DNA of 64,000 nt from contig SMSO01000025.1 in assembly GCA_004764695.1 (NCBI GenBank), positions 667,102 through 731,101 of the forward strand. The letters are read 5' to 3'. This stretch comes from Schizochytrium sp. TIO01. Taxonomy: Eukaryota; Sar; Bigyra; Thraustochytrida; Thraustochytriidae. Below the pieces are notes generated by a model, which worked only from the letters and a program-made list of their open reading frames with translations, made no database searches and was not told the origin of the DNA. Both the position numbers and the translations under genes were made by a program. How positions within the stretch are numbered: position 1 is the stretch's first letter; each line of letters begins with the position of its first letter. Below, one piece after another: positions 13,701 through 25,600 of this stretch.

Positions 13701-14512
13701 CGCGCTTACTTGGCATGTAGCGAACATGATTATCATACAGAGAAGCGCTTGTAGAAGCTGCAGCGTCGAAATCCTAACTTTTTTACCTTAGGTATTGTAC
13801 AGTATCTTTGCTCATTTCTTTTATTTCACTTTTTTTTATTGTTACTTGAAAAGGTCCTAGAGAGGAAAGAAAGTTTATCGCCGTATGACGATTTTTTGTT
13901 TGTTTATCTGTTTAAACTTTTCTAAAATAAAAGAAAAAGGCTTTATTCCACATGAGTCTTACGCGCAGTCCATCTAAGTGCTAGAAAATGCGCTCCAAGT
14001 TGGCAAAAACAAATAAGACATCAAAGAGGTCATCAGGACTAGGAAGATACATGTTTAATCGAAAGTCAGAAAGTTAAAAAGGAATCCCCTTTTATGTATA
14101 AATTTTAACTTGAAAAAGAAGAAAAAAGAAAAAGACAAGTTCATAAAAGTTAGTCGGTAGGAGATCGCCAGGTTTTCAAGTTCACGAAAGGCAGCAGGCG
14201 CCAGGTCTCTCCGGTGCCAGCGTGGACCTGGGAGGGACTGCGAGGAGGCTGTCTATCTAGGCGCCTAGGCAGCAAGCAGGCTCAGCAGCAGTGAGGAGGT
14301 TTTGCCGGAGCCTTCCGGCAGCCGAGGAAAATGCTTCTTTCTCTCTCTCCTGGAATCTCTTCATTTTCCCTCTTCTCACTCGCTGATTCTACGCATTCGC
14401 TCACAGGCAGGGCGGGTGTAGGTACCTCTGTTAATATGAGAGAGAGGTCAAAGAATCCCTTCTTTCGGGGCTTTTTTCGTTTGTTCACATTTTGATGATG
14501 ATGACGTTATAA

Positions 14513-14543
14513 TAGGTAGGTAGGTAGGTAGGTAGGTAGGTAC
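14513..14543. repeat. (GTAG)n microsatellite
   Basis: About seven units ending in GGTACC, where the motif turns into its reverse complement (CTATCTATC). Confidence 0.9.
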
Positions 14544-14596
14544 CTATCTATCTGTTTGTTTGTGCATCATTGCGTGTGTTCTCTTTCATAGAGCCT

Positions 14597-14646
14597 AACA
14601 AACAAACAAACAAACAAACAAACAAACAAACAAACAAACAAGCAAA
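14597..14646. repeat. (AAAC)n microsatellite
   Basis: About twelve AACA units. It is the reverse complement of the TTTG tract 1.1 kb downstream at 15752-15809. Confidence 0.9.
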
Positions 14647-15300
14647 CTACTAACTGACTAAGAAAAGAAGGGTAGAGCCATGATAGTCGTAATCATTGCT
14701 CCACCTTTTGTGATGGTTTACTAATTTTAAAAACAAAAAGTGAGCAGGTATCATCACAGCAACGAAGATAATCCTTCTGAGCAGGCCCGTTTTCCTTTCT
14801 GCCAGGCTACCTTCAGACATGACGAGCCGAGGTGATAAGCAGGCCAGCTGGCAGCTGCAGGCCTCCACACTACACTCTCTCGACGGTGAGGTGGTTTGAG
14901 TTGGTCTTTATCTATCCAAAATTGCTGGTTTCCTTAGTCGATACTCTCCGTCACTGTCGGGGCCTCTGAACTGTGCCAGTGGGGATTCCTATTGTGCCCC
15001 CTGTCTCTCGGATAACTTCCGAGGTCTCTTCCAGGAGGCTTGCCTTCAAAGGAGGGGAATGGGGGTCCTGGTGGGAGTCCGCGCACCCCGCGGGCGCTCA
15101 CTTTGGTTTCACACGCAGTATGACGCATACAATGATAGGGCCCAAGCAGAGGCCGAATGCTTGCGCAATGCTCGACCCAGACACCTCTAGATACTACTGT
15201 TTCTCACTGCTATTGATTATTATTATTATTGTTATTACTATTATTAAAATAAATAATAAATAAATAAATAAATAAAATAATATAAAATAATTTAATGAGT

Positions 15301-15322
15301 TTTTAGATTAATTAATCTAAAA
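15301..15322. repeat. 22-bp perfect AT-rich palindrome
   Basis: TTTTAGATTAA followed by its exact reverse complement with no spacer, directly after an AAAT-rich tract (15250-15290). Confidence 0.9.
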
Positions 15323-15751
15323 GAAGCGATTGGGGCTTCCGCTTGATCAGGTTACTATGGAATAGATTCAGAAATAAAGAAAGCTATAAGTCAAAATATG
15401 GGGATGAAAACCCAGAAAACTCGACCGACCGTGATGATGACGGATAGTGACGCTTATATCCTCCTGCTCACGAGTATCTTTCCACACTGGCCGGTGCTGA
15501 GGAGGCGATTTCAATTATCGCGGGGTTATCGAAGAAGGTCGATCAGCGAAGGTTTCGTGAAAGTCTCTTTTTCTATTCATTCGTTGGTTCGTTCTGTGTG
15601 TGTGTTAATTTCTTCATTTGTTTGCTTGTTCGTTTATTTCTGTTTTCTATTGATCTGAGTCTTTAATCCAAAAATAAAAATAAAGAGGTGCGCGAATGGT
15701 GGTTAATAGTTCAGGAAACTGGTAGCTCGGAGGATTTTGTTTCTATTTATC

Positions 15752-15809
15752 TGTTTGTTTGTTTGTTTGTTTGTTTGTTTGTTTGTTTGTTTGTTTGTTT
15801 GTTTGTTTG
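15752..15809. repeat. (TTTG)n microsatellite
   Basis: About 14 TTTG units, complementary to the AAAC tract at 14597-14646. Confidence 0.95.
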
Positions 15810-16507
15810 AGCAAACCGGACACACCGAAGGGCGAAGCGAGACGGTCCTGTCACACGCACGACAGTAAGTGCGGCTAATCTAAAAGGAGTGCGGCGGCTC
15901 GCCCGCTCTCCTGCCTGCACCCGCCTGCTCGTGCCGCGCGCCTGCAAAGCCCTTGTGCACCGCGCTTTCATGAGTTTGTTCCTTTCACATTTCAGAACTC
16001 AACAACGATGGATTTGACGCACCAGACTAAAAGAAAAGAAACCAAAAACAAACGAAAAAACAAAACAAATACACATGAGCCAAGAAAAGACCAAAAGAAA
16101 AAAAAAAAAAACACCAAAGAGAATCTGCAGTAGTAAAATGCATAATTCTTCGCACCCTAACAGCGATGTCCTCCCCTCTCTCGCGCTCTGCCGCGCGAGG
16201 GCAATAAAGAACCTTGAGCAATAGTGCACACACGGTCAGACAGAAAGGCTGACCGGAAAGTGGCAAATCGCTTTGATCTAACCTGAGCTATAGCTCAACT
16301 AAAAGGGGATAGATGCCATCTCTCATCTCTAACATTGAACTGTTCTTGTCCAATCGCGTGAACTAGCTACATCTATTTATTATTATTGTTATTACTATTA
16401 TTAATTTATAATAATAACTATCATCAGAAAGATAAGATAAGAAAAGAAAAAAGAAAACCAACACCTATGAATGAATCAATAAATAGTTCATGTGTGAAGT
16501 TAGAAGC

Positions 16508-16574
16508 ACGAATGAATGAATGAATGAGCGAGTGAGTGAGTGAATGAATGAATGAATATTCATTCATTCGTTCA
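16508..16574. repeat. (GAAT)n array that flips to (ATTC)n
   Basis: GAAT/GAGT units run to 16557, then switch exactly to ATTC units. This gives 17-bp inverted arms (16541-16557 and 16558-16574) with a single mismatch and no spacer. Confidence 0.9.
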
Positions 16575-18251
16575 TCGCGCTTTCTCAATCGCAGCCTCGG
16601 TACTTCGTTCACGACCTCGTGTGCGATCAAGGCTCGGGCGGAGCCCTTCTGCGAGCGAGCGAGCGTCCACTCTGGCTGCGACGACGCCGGGCTCGTCGGC
16701 ACCTCTGTCTGCAGCACCTCTGTCTGTCAGTCTGCTCGACCATTACAATACACCACAGTAGATACTGCTAGAGGTGGCGCTGCCCGTGTCTGACTCAAAC
16801 AAATCGCAGACAACAGCAGATCACTCCAGCATCAGCATCGGCATCAGCATCGGCAGCACGAGAATCATAATCGAGAGCCTCGATCTCCTTGAGGCGCTTC
16901 GGTCTGCTCTGCGGAGCGAGTTTCACGATAGGTCATTTGTCGCGAGCTCTCAAGGAGCACGGCGCAGATTTCCATGACGGCGCCGTGCACGTGTAGATTA
17001 TGCCTAGATAATTAGGAGGTGGTCTAGCTATCTATCTTCTGCTGCAGAAGCGGCGAAAGCAGCGAAAGCAACAGTGAGTGACAGAACCCGAAGAATTCTC
17101 TCTACGATGGAAGGTACCTCTAGAGCTAGCTAGTTAGCTAGCTAGCTAGCTTGGAGTGCGTGCAGGCATCAAAGACGATAGGAAATATGTGTTACTGTTA
17201 GGATTTGGGTGCGCTGCTGCACTTGGGCAAAAGTAGTTGTGAGCTGTCGCTGCTGCTCTAGAGGTCGTCGATTCGGCTGTGAATCAGTGTGGATGGACCA
17301 ATCTTGAAATGAATGAATCAGTCAGTCAGACACAATCTTGAAGAAAGAAAGAAAGAAAGTAAGTGAGTAAGCGAGTAAGGATGTTGTGTTGTGTTGATAG
17401 TCCGCTGATTCTGTTGGGTTTTTTATTTTAAAAATATGAAATTAAAGGTTCGTTAGTTCGCTAGTGCACGCAGTAGGGATGCTAGCGCTGCGAGAAGATG
17501 GTATATGAGCAGTGACACCTGAAATCCTTGCTTCGTGAGAAGAAGTAGGAGGAATAAATGAGGTGGACGTACGCTTCGAAGTTCGTCGAGCGATAATGGG
17601 AATAATGCCGCTTTTGACGGGCTGGTTTGCAAAGAGCTCGCAAACAGCGACTGCAAGCGTTTTGTATCTTGAAATGAATGTGCGTTTCAAGTTGGGCAAG
17701 ATGTTATAGGATGTTGCTTATCTGTGTTGATTGAAAGCGAGGAAATTTAAAGATTGTTAGAAAGAATCAAACACTTTGAAAAGATTAAAAATATATTAAA
17801 AAATTATATATATATTAAATTAATATTTTGTTTTTCATATAAATTTTAAGTTATGAAGTAGTTCAACTGAATTGGTTATCGAAGTTTCTTTTCCTCCTCA
17901 CTCACGATTTTAATGGCGATCAAGATACGCATGCATCGACGACTACTTTAGCTGCTTCTCGCTGCAGGCCGGAGGTGTGATCGCGACGGGTGCGCATAAA
18001 AAGGCCGTCCGAGACTATTATCCTTCTCGTTGTCTTCATTGCTTTGCTGCTTTCTTTACTTCTTCTTTCTTTTTGTCGGTCGGTCGGCGGTCAAGCTGAG
18101 CCGAGCGGGCTGACAAACTTGCTAACCAACTTGATAACCATAGATAACTAGCGCTAGCTACATACTAACTTACTAAATAGCTAGCTAACCCACTAGGTGC
18201 CGAGCAAGAAAACATTAAAACGATAACTCTATTTTTTATTTTCTTATCGCT

Positions 18252-18280
18252 TCTTTCTTTCTTTCTTTCTTTCTTTCTTA
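18252..18280. repeat. (TTTC)n microsatellite
   Basis: About seven TTTC units, complementary in motif to the GAAA tract 600 bp downstream. Confidence 0.85.
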
Positions 18281-18858
18281 ACGTTTTTTACAATCAACAT
18301 GTTATTTTTTCAAAGGCCGGCGAAGGTGAAAGGAGGTCAGCACCACCTGAAGATATCATGATGATGTCTTTAATTATAAAAAGAAAAGGACAGACAAGAA
18401 AGAAAGCCCTGATGATGATGATGATATGCAATTTTCGATGGCGGTGAGAATTGCCTTGGAAGCACGAGCGCTGCTGGAAGAAAGTCCTTCGCTCTCCTCA
18501 GAGAAGTGATACCTGTCTTCTCTCATTGCAGATTCTTCTGATGCCCAGTTTCTGCAGGAATCTTACTCCAATACCTTTAATGTGCACTGAGCATTTTCAG
18601 TGTCAGTGTGATGAGAGGACTGAAAATATGAGTAGACTTGAAAAAAGCATTTTAGGAGGAGAAGGTAGGGAACTTATTTCCCTTGGTTTCGGCCAGTGTG
18701 ATGAGTGACAGTGGGGAGATGCCTTACTTCCAAAAATGATTGCGAATCCAAGACGTCGCGTCGCAAGCACTGCAGGCGGTAATAGGAGCCTAAGCCCTGC
18801 AGTAGCAAGCTTAGAGGCAGCTTGATCCTAAGAGGTTATAACCTCAAATTGAAAAGGC

Positions 18859-18859
18859 A

Positions 18860-18923
<64 letters not shown>

Positions 18924-18926
18924 AAA
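18859..18926. repeat. (GAAA)n microsatellite
   Basis: About 16 GAAA units, nearly perfect. Confidence 0.95.
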
Positions 18927-19098
18927 GATCATGAAGTATAAGTTGACTTTGCGAGAATAATGCGAGAGATAGCGATTACGCGCTGATGCCTTCGGTGTTC
19001 GTTCGGGACAGGCCCCTCGAGGTACTCTCGCTGCTCGGCCGATGTCCGAAGTTTCCAGGCCTGTGAATTACAGCAGCTGTTATCTTAGACTCGCCTGC

Positions 19099-19124
19099 TT
19101 TTTTTTTTTTTTTTTTTTTTTTTT
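19099..19124. repeat. Poly-T tract of 26
   Basis: An uninterrupted run of T. A poly-A tract of similar length lies at 20339-20358. Together they could mark a retroposed or transcript-derived segment, but no target-site duplications are evident. Confidence 0.9.
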
Positions 19125-19472
19125 CTGCGTGTTCCTCAAATTTATTTTAAAAAAATCGTCGTTGGGTGGCTTCACACTTCTTGATCAGATTGATGTGTAT
19201 TTCAAGAACATGAGGAGTCTGTATCTGTATGATAATGGGGATTGTAGTAGAATTTCAATGATATTAAAAACGGAGGAGAGAAGAAAGGTGCTATTTTTTA
19301 AATATAGTGTTTTAATGTTTGCTCTTCTATTTGGATAATTCGATTTGTTTGTTGCAGTGTTTTCTCGAGCGCTACATGGCTATTCGATTCCTGAGCCTGA
19401 TGCTTGCGAGCATCGTCGTCACCGGCATCGTCGCCAAGCCGAGGCTGCACCTTTAAATGGGTTGAGCTGCGA

Positions 19473-19519
19473 GCTCTTGGTAGCCTTTTGCGGGGGCTCT
19501 TGGTAGCCTTTTGCGGGGT
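19473..19519. repeat. Tandem duplication of a 24-bp unit
   Basis: Two nearly identical copies of GCTCTTGGTAGCCTTTTGCG plus flanking G residues lie head to tail. Confidence 0.85.
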
Positions 19520-20759
19520 CTAAGTCTCGAGCTTGCAAAAAGCTCATTTCCCCCCAAAGAGAGCACAAGATTGACTCTTTCCGAGACACATCGAGAGGTC
19601 TCATCCAAGATCTGCAGAAGGTTTATGTATAGTATGCAAAAGAGGTGGATATTTAGATAGATAAGGATCAGGAAAGCCTAAGTGTAGTGAGCGATGAGTT
19701 TCATACGAACTCGAGGACGCAGGAAGAATCGCAGCCGATTCAGAAGGTTTACTTACCTGCTGCCACAGTGCTCTCGAGTCGTGCAGACTTTAGTCGAGGT
19801 ATACGTTGGCATGCATCGATGCGTGTTAGTTTGTCTTCTTCATTAGTTCATCCACTTCTTTATTGATGTGTTGTCTGTTTATTTGTATATTTATGGATTC
19901 ACTGCCGCCGGTGTGTCCTCTTTTCAAGAAATCAAAGTTATAAATTTGTTGCGGCTCCAGCGCGCTGGGAGACGAGCGAGGGAGAAAGGACTTACTTAGG
20001 GAGCTAGCTAGCTGGCCCTAGCAAGGCAATTGATTGACTTCTTATTGTTTGCATGGTCTCTGATGATGTTATGATTTTGGTGAATTGTGATGAGCAAAAG
20101 ACAGAGAGCTGGGAAAGAAAAGGTCTGCTGTCAGTGATTCGGGAGGGATTGCGAGGTAAGTGAGGAGTGGTGTGCTGAGGGGCTTCTTAGGCGGCTGACG
20201 AGTACGTAAGTGAGGTGGCGCAGGAATACTCAGGGCTGTAGATGGATGTCGTACATTGGGGCTCAAAGAATGAGGTGTGTCTCTCTGAAGATAAGGAGGG
20301 TGTTTTAATTTTTTAGAATAATGTTTTCAGGTTTTAATTTAAAAAAAAAAAAAAAAAAGCGAAAAGAAATAAATCTGGACAAGTTTGCTACTGTTGACTA
20401 TACTTACTTCCTTTGAACAAGCACAGATAACTAGAGAGATAATAGAGGGTGGCAGTAGCATGGCTTTTAGTTTCAAGCTTTCTTCCTTTCGTTCGTTCAT
20501 TCACCGCTTTTAGGAAACTTGGTGAATGACGGATGTTGTAAGCGCGATGGAGGAAAGGCCCCTTTCATTAGGAAGGTCAGTGAAAAGTGGAAGCATCTGA
20601 GAAAGAACTACACAACGCCAGCCTAGCAATAAAAAAACTCAGCAAAAACAGAGACAGAACAACTCTTGTTGGGATGACGAATGACAGTCGTAGAGACTCA
20701 GGCAACAACGTGTCATACTCGTCCTTCCTTTACTGGCGAATTGTAGAATGACTTCTGGT

Positions 20760-20925
20760 TTGACTATTTCGAAGAAAGAATATTTAAATTAAAACGTTTT
20801 GTTATGTTAAAACATTTGTTTTAAAATTCTAATTTACAAAAAGGATGCTTTGAATTAAAACAGTTTTTAATTAAAGTGAAAATTTTAATTTATAATCTTG
20901 TCTTTTCTTTTCAATGATCGATCGA
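20760..20925 (+). promoter_or_regulatory. AT-rich island upstream of the sterol methyltransferase gene
   Basis: A block of about 160 bp made almost entirely of A/T runs (TTTAAATTAAAA, TTTTTAATTAAAG) ends about 100 bp before the ATG at 21026. The gene it precedes has the strongest codon bias in the window. A nucleosome-poor promoter element is therefore a reasonable inference. No TATA box or other named motif is claimed. Confidence 0.45.
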
Positions 20926-21025
20926 GCCGCCAGCCGACAACCAGTCAGGCTGGCAGCAACAGCAAACCCGCAAATCCGCAACATCCAGATTGTGAACATT
21001 CAAAGTACAACAACCACATAGTATA

Positions 21026-22033
21026 ATGGTGCAGCTTTGGGAGAAGGGCGAGAACTACTCGTCTGATCAGTTCGTTGGCGCCATCAACTACGCCAGCAAG
21101 AACACCGTGGACAACCAGGACGACGAGAAGAACTACGCCCCCGTTGTGAAGAGCTTCTACGCCTCCGTTGCCACCAGCCTCTACGAGTACGGCTGGGGCA
21201 AGTCCTTCCACTTTGCTCCCCGCAACAAGGGTGAGGGCTTCCACGCCTCTCTCCTCCGCCAGGAGCACTGGCTTGCCGGCCAGCTCGGAATCCGCCCTGG
21301 CCAGGATGTCTGTGATCTCGGCTGCGGTGTCTGCGGTCCCCTTGTGAACATTGCCAAGTTCACCCGCGCCAACATCACCGGTATCACTATCTCTGACTTC
21401 CAGATCGCTCGCGGTAACGCCTGGATCGCCAAGAACAACCTCTCCAACCGCTGCAAGGCCATCGAGGGTGACTTCCACGAGCTCCCCTTCGCGGACAACT
21501 CCTTCGATGCCGGTTACGACATGGAGGCCACTGCCCACTCCACTAAGCTCAACCAGTTCTTCTCTGAGGTTCACCGTGTGCTCCGCCCCGGTGGTGTCTT
21601 CGGTGGCTTCGCCTGGGTGACCCTCCCCAAGTACAACCCGGAAGACAAGGTCGAGAAGAAGATCCTCGATGACCTCGCCTTCTCCAACGCTATTGCCATC
21701 CTTCACAGCTTCGACGACTACGTCGCCGCCATCAAAGCAAACCCTGGTCTTGAGCTCGTTGAGGCCTACGATGCCAACAAGCTCGGCGACGACTTCGAGT
21801 GGTACGACCCCCTCCAGCCTGGCTTCTCCCTCGAGGGTATCCTCCGCTCTTGGGCTGGCCGCCAGTTCACCTCTGTTTTGACCCGCATCACCGAGGCCAT
21901 CGGCCTTGCCCCCAAGGGTACCTACCAGGCTTCCCAGGTTCTCGAGATCGCTGCCCAGTCCCTCGTTGAGTCCGGTGTCCGCGGTATCTACACCCCCATC
22001 TACTACTACAAGGTCCGAAAGGTCTCCAACTAA
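21026..22033 (+). CDS. Sterol 24-C-methyltransferase (SMT/ERG6 family)
   Basis: The 335-residue product should transfer a methyl group from S-adenosylmethionine to C-24 of a sterol side chain, the branch step of phytosterol/ergosterol-type synthesis. The family signature YEYGWGKSFHFAPR starts at residue 53. The SAM-binding motif I reads LGCGVCGP (residues 98-105, with Cys where Val or Gly is more usual). The substrate-region motif EATAHS starts at residue 167. The C-terminal sterol-methyltransferase domain ends in YTPIYYYKVRKV. Length fits the family and no intron is needed. The ATG follows an A-rich leader and is the first Met of the open frame. Codon use is strongly biased to C-ending codons (AAC, TAC, GCC, CTC, ATC), unlike every neighbour, which implies high expression. 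A 253-codon frame on the opposite strand is a by-product of this bias. Confidence 0.95.
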   Translation: MVQLWEKGENYSSDQFVGAINYASKNTVDNQDDEKNYAPVVKSFYASVATSLYEYGWGKSFHFAPRNKGEGFHASLLRQEHWLAGQLGIRPGQDVCDLGCGVCGPLVNIAKFTRANITGITISDFQIARGNAWIAKNNLSNRCKAIEGDFHELPFADNSFDAGYDMEATAHSTKLNQFFSEVHRVLRPGGVFGGFAWVTLPKYNPEDKVEKKILDDLAFSNAIAILHSFDDYVAAIKANPGLELVEAYDANKLGDDFEWYDPLQPGFSLEGILRSWAGRQFTSVLTRITEAIGLAPKGTYQASQVLEIAAQSLVESGVRGIYTPIYYYKVRKVSN

Positions 22034-22684
22034 AATTGTGTAACGTAAAATTTTGGGCTTGTGATGTGAATACGCTCATCTTTTTTTACTTTTTTGATTC
22101 AACATGTTTCTTTCTACCTCTTTGTTCGTTTCTGTTTCTTTTTTCTCCGTCTCATGGATAAAATATCCACGGTCTCGCGCGTCTATTTTCTCCGTGCGTA
22201 TTGTTCTGTATGATTACCGGTTTAAATTTCTTGATTCGCCTGACTTGGCCACAGTCTTGTACTATTCAAAGTCAGATCTTTGCATCTTTCGTTCTTGTGC
22301 GATGTCACACTTACAAATTGATTGGCACGTACAGAGGCATCATTTCTTGACTCTAACTAGCCACAAGGTTCTACACTCAGCGTTGCATATACATTATAGA
22401 TTGTAGGGATGGACAAGTTCATTTGACAAAATCATCTAGAAGTCTGAGGAAGACATCTTGTGAATATATATATATATATTTACAAACTCAATGAATACGG
22501 TGAATGTTTAGAAGGTGTGATCGATTCTTAACTATGTTTTAGAAATGGATATACTGAGCCTCTTTCAATGAAATTCTTTCGGCCATGAGAAATTCATAAT
22601 TCCTGAAAGGATAATAATGTATTCTTGTGATTCGACAAGTCACCATCTTTAAAGATGAAAAGATGTATGATTCAACACCCATTT
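22034..22684. other. Intergenic region between convergent 3' ends
   Basis: It holds the 3' ends of the sterol methyltransferase gene (plus) and the RP2-like gene (minus). It is T-rich after the first stop, with a short (TA)n tract at about 22462-22480. No other structure is seen. Confidence 0.6.
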
Positions 22685-25600
22685 CTATTCCTCCTGTACA
22701 TGTAGCATCGACATCTGCGCAAAGCGACTGCCAGGGATCAACGAAGGTGCCGTAGGAACGAAAGCTGCGCCCCGTTCTTTGGCGAAGGCAGACATCGATG
22801 GGTGTTCATCTTCCCCATAATCCCAGGGCGGCCTTTCCTCAAGCTGCACCCGTGGCCGAGGCTTAAATTTAGTTCTGCTTCCGTTTTCTTCCCGAGGAGT
22901 CCGCGATGGTGATCGACCAACTCGTTTACCGACTGATGGAGATGGCACATGCGATGTAGTCACGCTCAGTGGCTCTCTTCTTCTATTGCTGCTTGGAGAC
23001 ACTTCCGATGGCTTATTCCACGCTTGCTTTTTCACAGACGTCCCTTTGGTACTAGAGCTTGGCTTACGATGTGGAGAACTCACGGCATATGATGGGTACT
23101 TGCCTTTGCTCGCAGCAAGTTTCCATTGCTTATATGCACGCTTGCTTTGCGCCTTGCGTTCCCTTTCAACGGCTTCCTCTTCTTGTGCAGCAGCTTTTGC
23201 TGCTTTCAATTCACGTTTCTTTGCTTTCGCCTTGTTTCTTGACCATTTCTTGAAGTTAGCCTCGGCACGTGCACGACGATCGTCCTGCGTTTGTGCAAGC
23301 ACTTCAGTAGCTTCATCGCGGGGTCTGAAACCTGACGCGAGAAGAATTTCTTCCTCATACTTGCGACGGAGATTTGTTCGATATGCACTCTTGTCTTTAG
23401 CTTCCTTTAGTTCCTCTTTACCACGTGTCGTCAGTATGAATTCTTCTACACGATCATGGGCAGAAACTACTGGAGAAAGCAGATCAAGTGCCTCATCACG
23501 TGTGCGCGGGTCAGCAGATAAGGAGTTCAACAATGATTCAAAAGATTCACGGAATTCAGCATAGGTAATAAGAAACTCACCAGCGCTGATGGCTGTACTC
23601 GCCTTGACCAATTCCTCAACGCCCTTACGTCCAGCCTCTGCTACACTTGCATCTGTTTTGCGTTTGATGAATGCAGCGATGGTTTTATCCGCATCTAGGC
23701 CTGCATAGCGTGAGCTACGGCAAACTGCATAACCACGGGTATCATCTTTTAAGTGATCATAGGTTCGACCCACCAAGCCACGTATTTTGTCAAAGAGCGC
23801 CGAGGCAACCATCACATAGTCAGTGCCTCCAATTGTAAGAGGTTGGCTAAGTCTCTTCGTAAGCTCCCACTTAGAGAGCGCGCGCCGTTTTTTCTTCCGA
23901 GATTCCTCACGCCGCACAATCCAATCTTGAAAGCTGCCGCTTGCAAGGCCAGACTCTGACGCTTTACAGAATTCGAGGAAAAGATCAACGCGTGGCTCAA
24001 CTTGCTCCTTGAGCGCCTTAGTTTCCCTTTCTAAAGCCTCTTCCAGCAGCTCTGCTTCAGCATCTTGTATCTTCATGTGAAGAGCACGCTTACGTATGGC
24101 AGCACGACCTTCCGAGCTTTCAAGCCAATCTTGAGCACGCCCCTTAGCTTCTCCAGGGATAGCATCAAGTGGCAAAATTTGTTCTTGGCTAATCAAGCGC
24201 TGTAAGAGATCCGGTGATTTACGAAGATCTGACATTGCCCGGAGATCGCCTCCGAGAGCAGCCATCAAGTGATCCATATGCTCTTGAGTAGTTTGCCGTG
24301 CACCTGCACGTTTTGAATGAAGCCAAGCTTCGCGGTCAATTGCACGAGACAAACGCAATGAACTCAGCCAGCGCAATAAAGCTGCTACAGTAACTTGTGG
24401 ATCACTTTCTGCGCCAACACTTGTTTGGAGGGCGTGTTCTTGCAATGCGCGCGCATGTGCCTCTACATCTAGCTCAATTGTTGTGCGCAACATCTCACTG
24501 AATTCATGGAGTTGAGTTGAAGAAAAATCTACTTGCAAACTTGCTCGAAACGCATTGCGTAAATTTCGTTCACTAATACAATCTCGCTGAGAACTCACGC
24601 TTGCCACAGAGTGTAACATTGTGGGAATTCTTCCACCAACGCTCCATTTCCACGACTGGACGGCGTCTCGGACACGCTCAAATAGAGGCTGAGCGTTGCT
24701 TGATGGACGTTCAGAGTCTTGGCGGAAGCGTTCCCGCAAGTGCAGCTCGACGGAGCCATCGACTTCGGCAAGCACTGGTTGTGTCAAAAAAGAGGTCTCT
24801 CCAGTCTCCATAGCACCAAAGCGCCGTGGACTGCGCGCTTTTGACTTGAGTACAAGAGGCATGTACCGCACAAACGATGCGTCGCGATGATCTTCAAGGG
24901 CAGCGCATAGCTCATGCAAATTATGAGGATCCAGAACTCGTTGTACATCATTTACAAAGACTTCTGATGACCCAGCACAAAGACCAAGTAAAAGCGCAGA
25001 AAATGCCGTTTCAAAGACTGATTGAGGTAAACTTGTGCGCTTTTCAAGGTCATAATTTGCAAACCATTTTTGAAGGTTCACTCCCCGATGGTGAGCCTCG
25101 ACGCACAAATTAGTAGCACATGAAAGAACATCCCAGTCTTCACCCCATTCGTCGTCATCAAAGTCGTCCATTTCCCTTCGCATCTCATCGTCAATATCAT
25201 TTAATGGCTCAAGTTGCACATCAGACGGTCCTTTATTGCGAATATTTTCTTTCCTGTCACGGACAACCGTACCATTACCACTTCGTACAGACCCTCGCCC
25301 AACTTTAGCTTCTTTGGTTGCAGAAATTGGCGAGGGTCGTTTATCAGAGCGCCGGCGATTGGTAGCAACAGGGGAGCCTTTCTTCTCAGCACCATGTCGG
25401 TGGCGCCTTGATAACTTAGTTTCTTCCAGACCAACAGATCTTGAGATAGAGAGCGGAGCAGGTGGTGGTGGTTGAGGCATGCCTGCATCATGCAGCGAAG
25501 AAGTTAACGGAAAATTATTGTCTGCGTCTCCATCAAACGCAAGATCAAGGTCAAAGTCAACGTCAGCACCCGGCTTGGGTGCGAGGAGAGCACTGAAGGC

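Larger units (their letters stand above)
5783..20759. other. 15-kb gene desert rich in tetranucleotide repeats
   Basis: No reading frame of convincing composition appears on either strand. The stretch alternates between short simple-sequence tracts, GC-richer unique sequence and AT-rich islands of 100-200 bp (about 6.60-6.83, 9.68-9.78, 12.03-12.20, 13.80-13.95, 15.20-15.33, 16.37-16.46 and 17.74-17.88 kb). Unspliced or non-coding transcripts cannot be excluded from sequence alone. The longest repeats are listed separately. Confidence 0.6.

Noticed and set aside
20945-21706. 253-codon open frame on the minus strand
   Set aside because: Antisense to the strongly codon-biased sterol methyltransferase gene. 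C-ending codons suppress stop codons on the opposite strand.
22986-23564. 192-codon plus-strand frame
   Set aside because: Antisense to the Lys/Arg-rich coiled coil of the RP2-like gene, which forces a Ser/Phe/Leu-rich shadow.
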